A stretch of DNA of 29,377 bases. Source: Minisyncoccota bacterium. GTDB lineage: Bacteria > Patescibacteriota > Minisyncoccia > Minisyncoccales > GWA2-38-27. Under the pieces are notes generated by a model. That model was given only the letters and a program-made list of their open reading frames with translations, was not told the DNA's origin and ran no database searches. A program made the position numbers and the translations under genes. Of this stretch, positions 29,377-29,377 are shown piece after piece. Where the stretch lies: assembly GCA_028717605.1 (NCBI GenBank), contig JAQUNM010000001.1, positions 1 through 29,377 on the forward strand. Direction: 5' to 3'. Positions within the stretch are counted from its first letter, which is position 1. Each line of letters begins with the position of its first letter.

Positions 29377-29377
29377 T

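Noticed and set aside
29190..29377. Minus-strand open frame entering from the window edge and crossing tRNA-Ala
   Set aside because: It reads through the antisense of a tRNA gene, a common source of spurious conserved ORFs; the sequence is better described as an inverted-repeat element.
1..29377. CRISPR array, insertion sequence or integrase
   Set aside because: No regularly spaced direct repeats and no transposase or recombinase motif are visible anywhere in the window.

Overview
The window is about 29 kb of very AT-rich bacterial chromosome. It reads as a member of the Candidate Phyla Radiation (Patescibacteria, most like a Parcubacteria-type lineage). The evidence is the tight packing of genes (many ATGA overlaps, and gaps of 0-10 nt), several shortened core proteins (Fmt, ThpR, HrcA), an archaeal-type aspartyl-tRNA synthetase, a MurF ligase fused to a membrane domain, and small acidic or coiled-coil proteins beside a VirD4/TraD-like ATPase. 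TGA is used as a stop, so the Gracilibacteria recoding is not present. The phylum assignment is inference from gene content, not from a marker phylogeny.

Layout. 1-269: the C-terminal end of a membrane-anchored protein, then a terminator. 328-983: a minus-strand unit of two small unknown genes with textbook Shine-Dalgarno sites, followed by a GC-rich cloverleaf-like RNA element and a terminator, driven by a near-consensus promoter that diverges from the next operon. 1001-2999: a plus-strand operon encoding a free-standing glycyl-radical (NrdD C-terminus-like) protein, an SDR dehydrogenase, rubrerythrin and a zincin-type metallopeptidase. 3001-5046 (minus): a 143-residue unknown protein, a 61-residue unknown protein, fmt and efp. 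5081-8170: an acidic small protein, a 790-residue VirD4-like ATPase and a coiled-coil protein.

8245-24892 is a long cell-wall and division block: thpR, murC, an archaeal-type aspS, a D,D-carboxypeptidase, mraY, murD, ftsW, murG, a small membrane protein, lysS, serS, an alpha/beta hydrolase, membrane-fused murF, a DegT-family aminotransferase, a FemX-like aminoacyltransferase and ftsQ. Together these make UDP-MurNAc-peptide (murC, murD, murF), attach it to the lipid carrier (mraY), add GlcNAc (murG), polymerise at the septum (ftsW, ftsQ), and probably decorate or trim the peptide (FemX, carboxypeptidase). murA, murB, murE and ddl are not in the window.

24893-29051 is a complete hrcA-grpE-dnaK-dnaJ heat-shock operon with a CIRCE-like operator over the hrcA promoter. 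It is followed by tRNA-Lys(TTT), a terminator, tRNA-Ala(GGC), and a GC-richer inverted-repeat element that runs to the window edge.

Most notable: (1) several genes start exactly where transcription should start, with an extended -10 box 6-7 nt before ATG and no ribosome binding site, which suggests leaderless mRNAs; (2) the structured RNA candidate at 360-433; (3) the autonomous glycyl-radical protein; (4) the membrane-MurF/aminotransferase/FemX cassette; (5) MraY and EF-P with substitutions at functionally critical positions.
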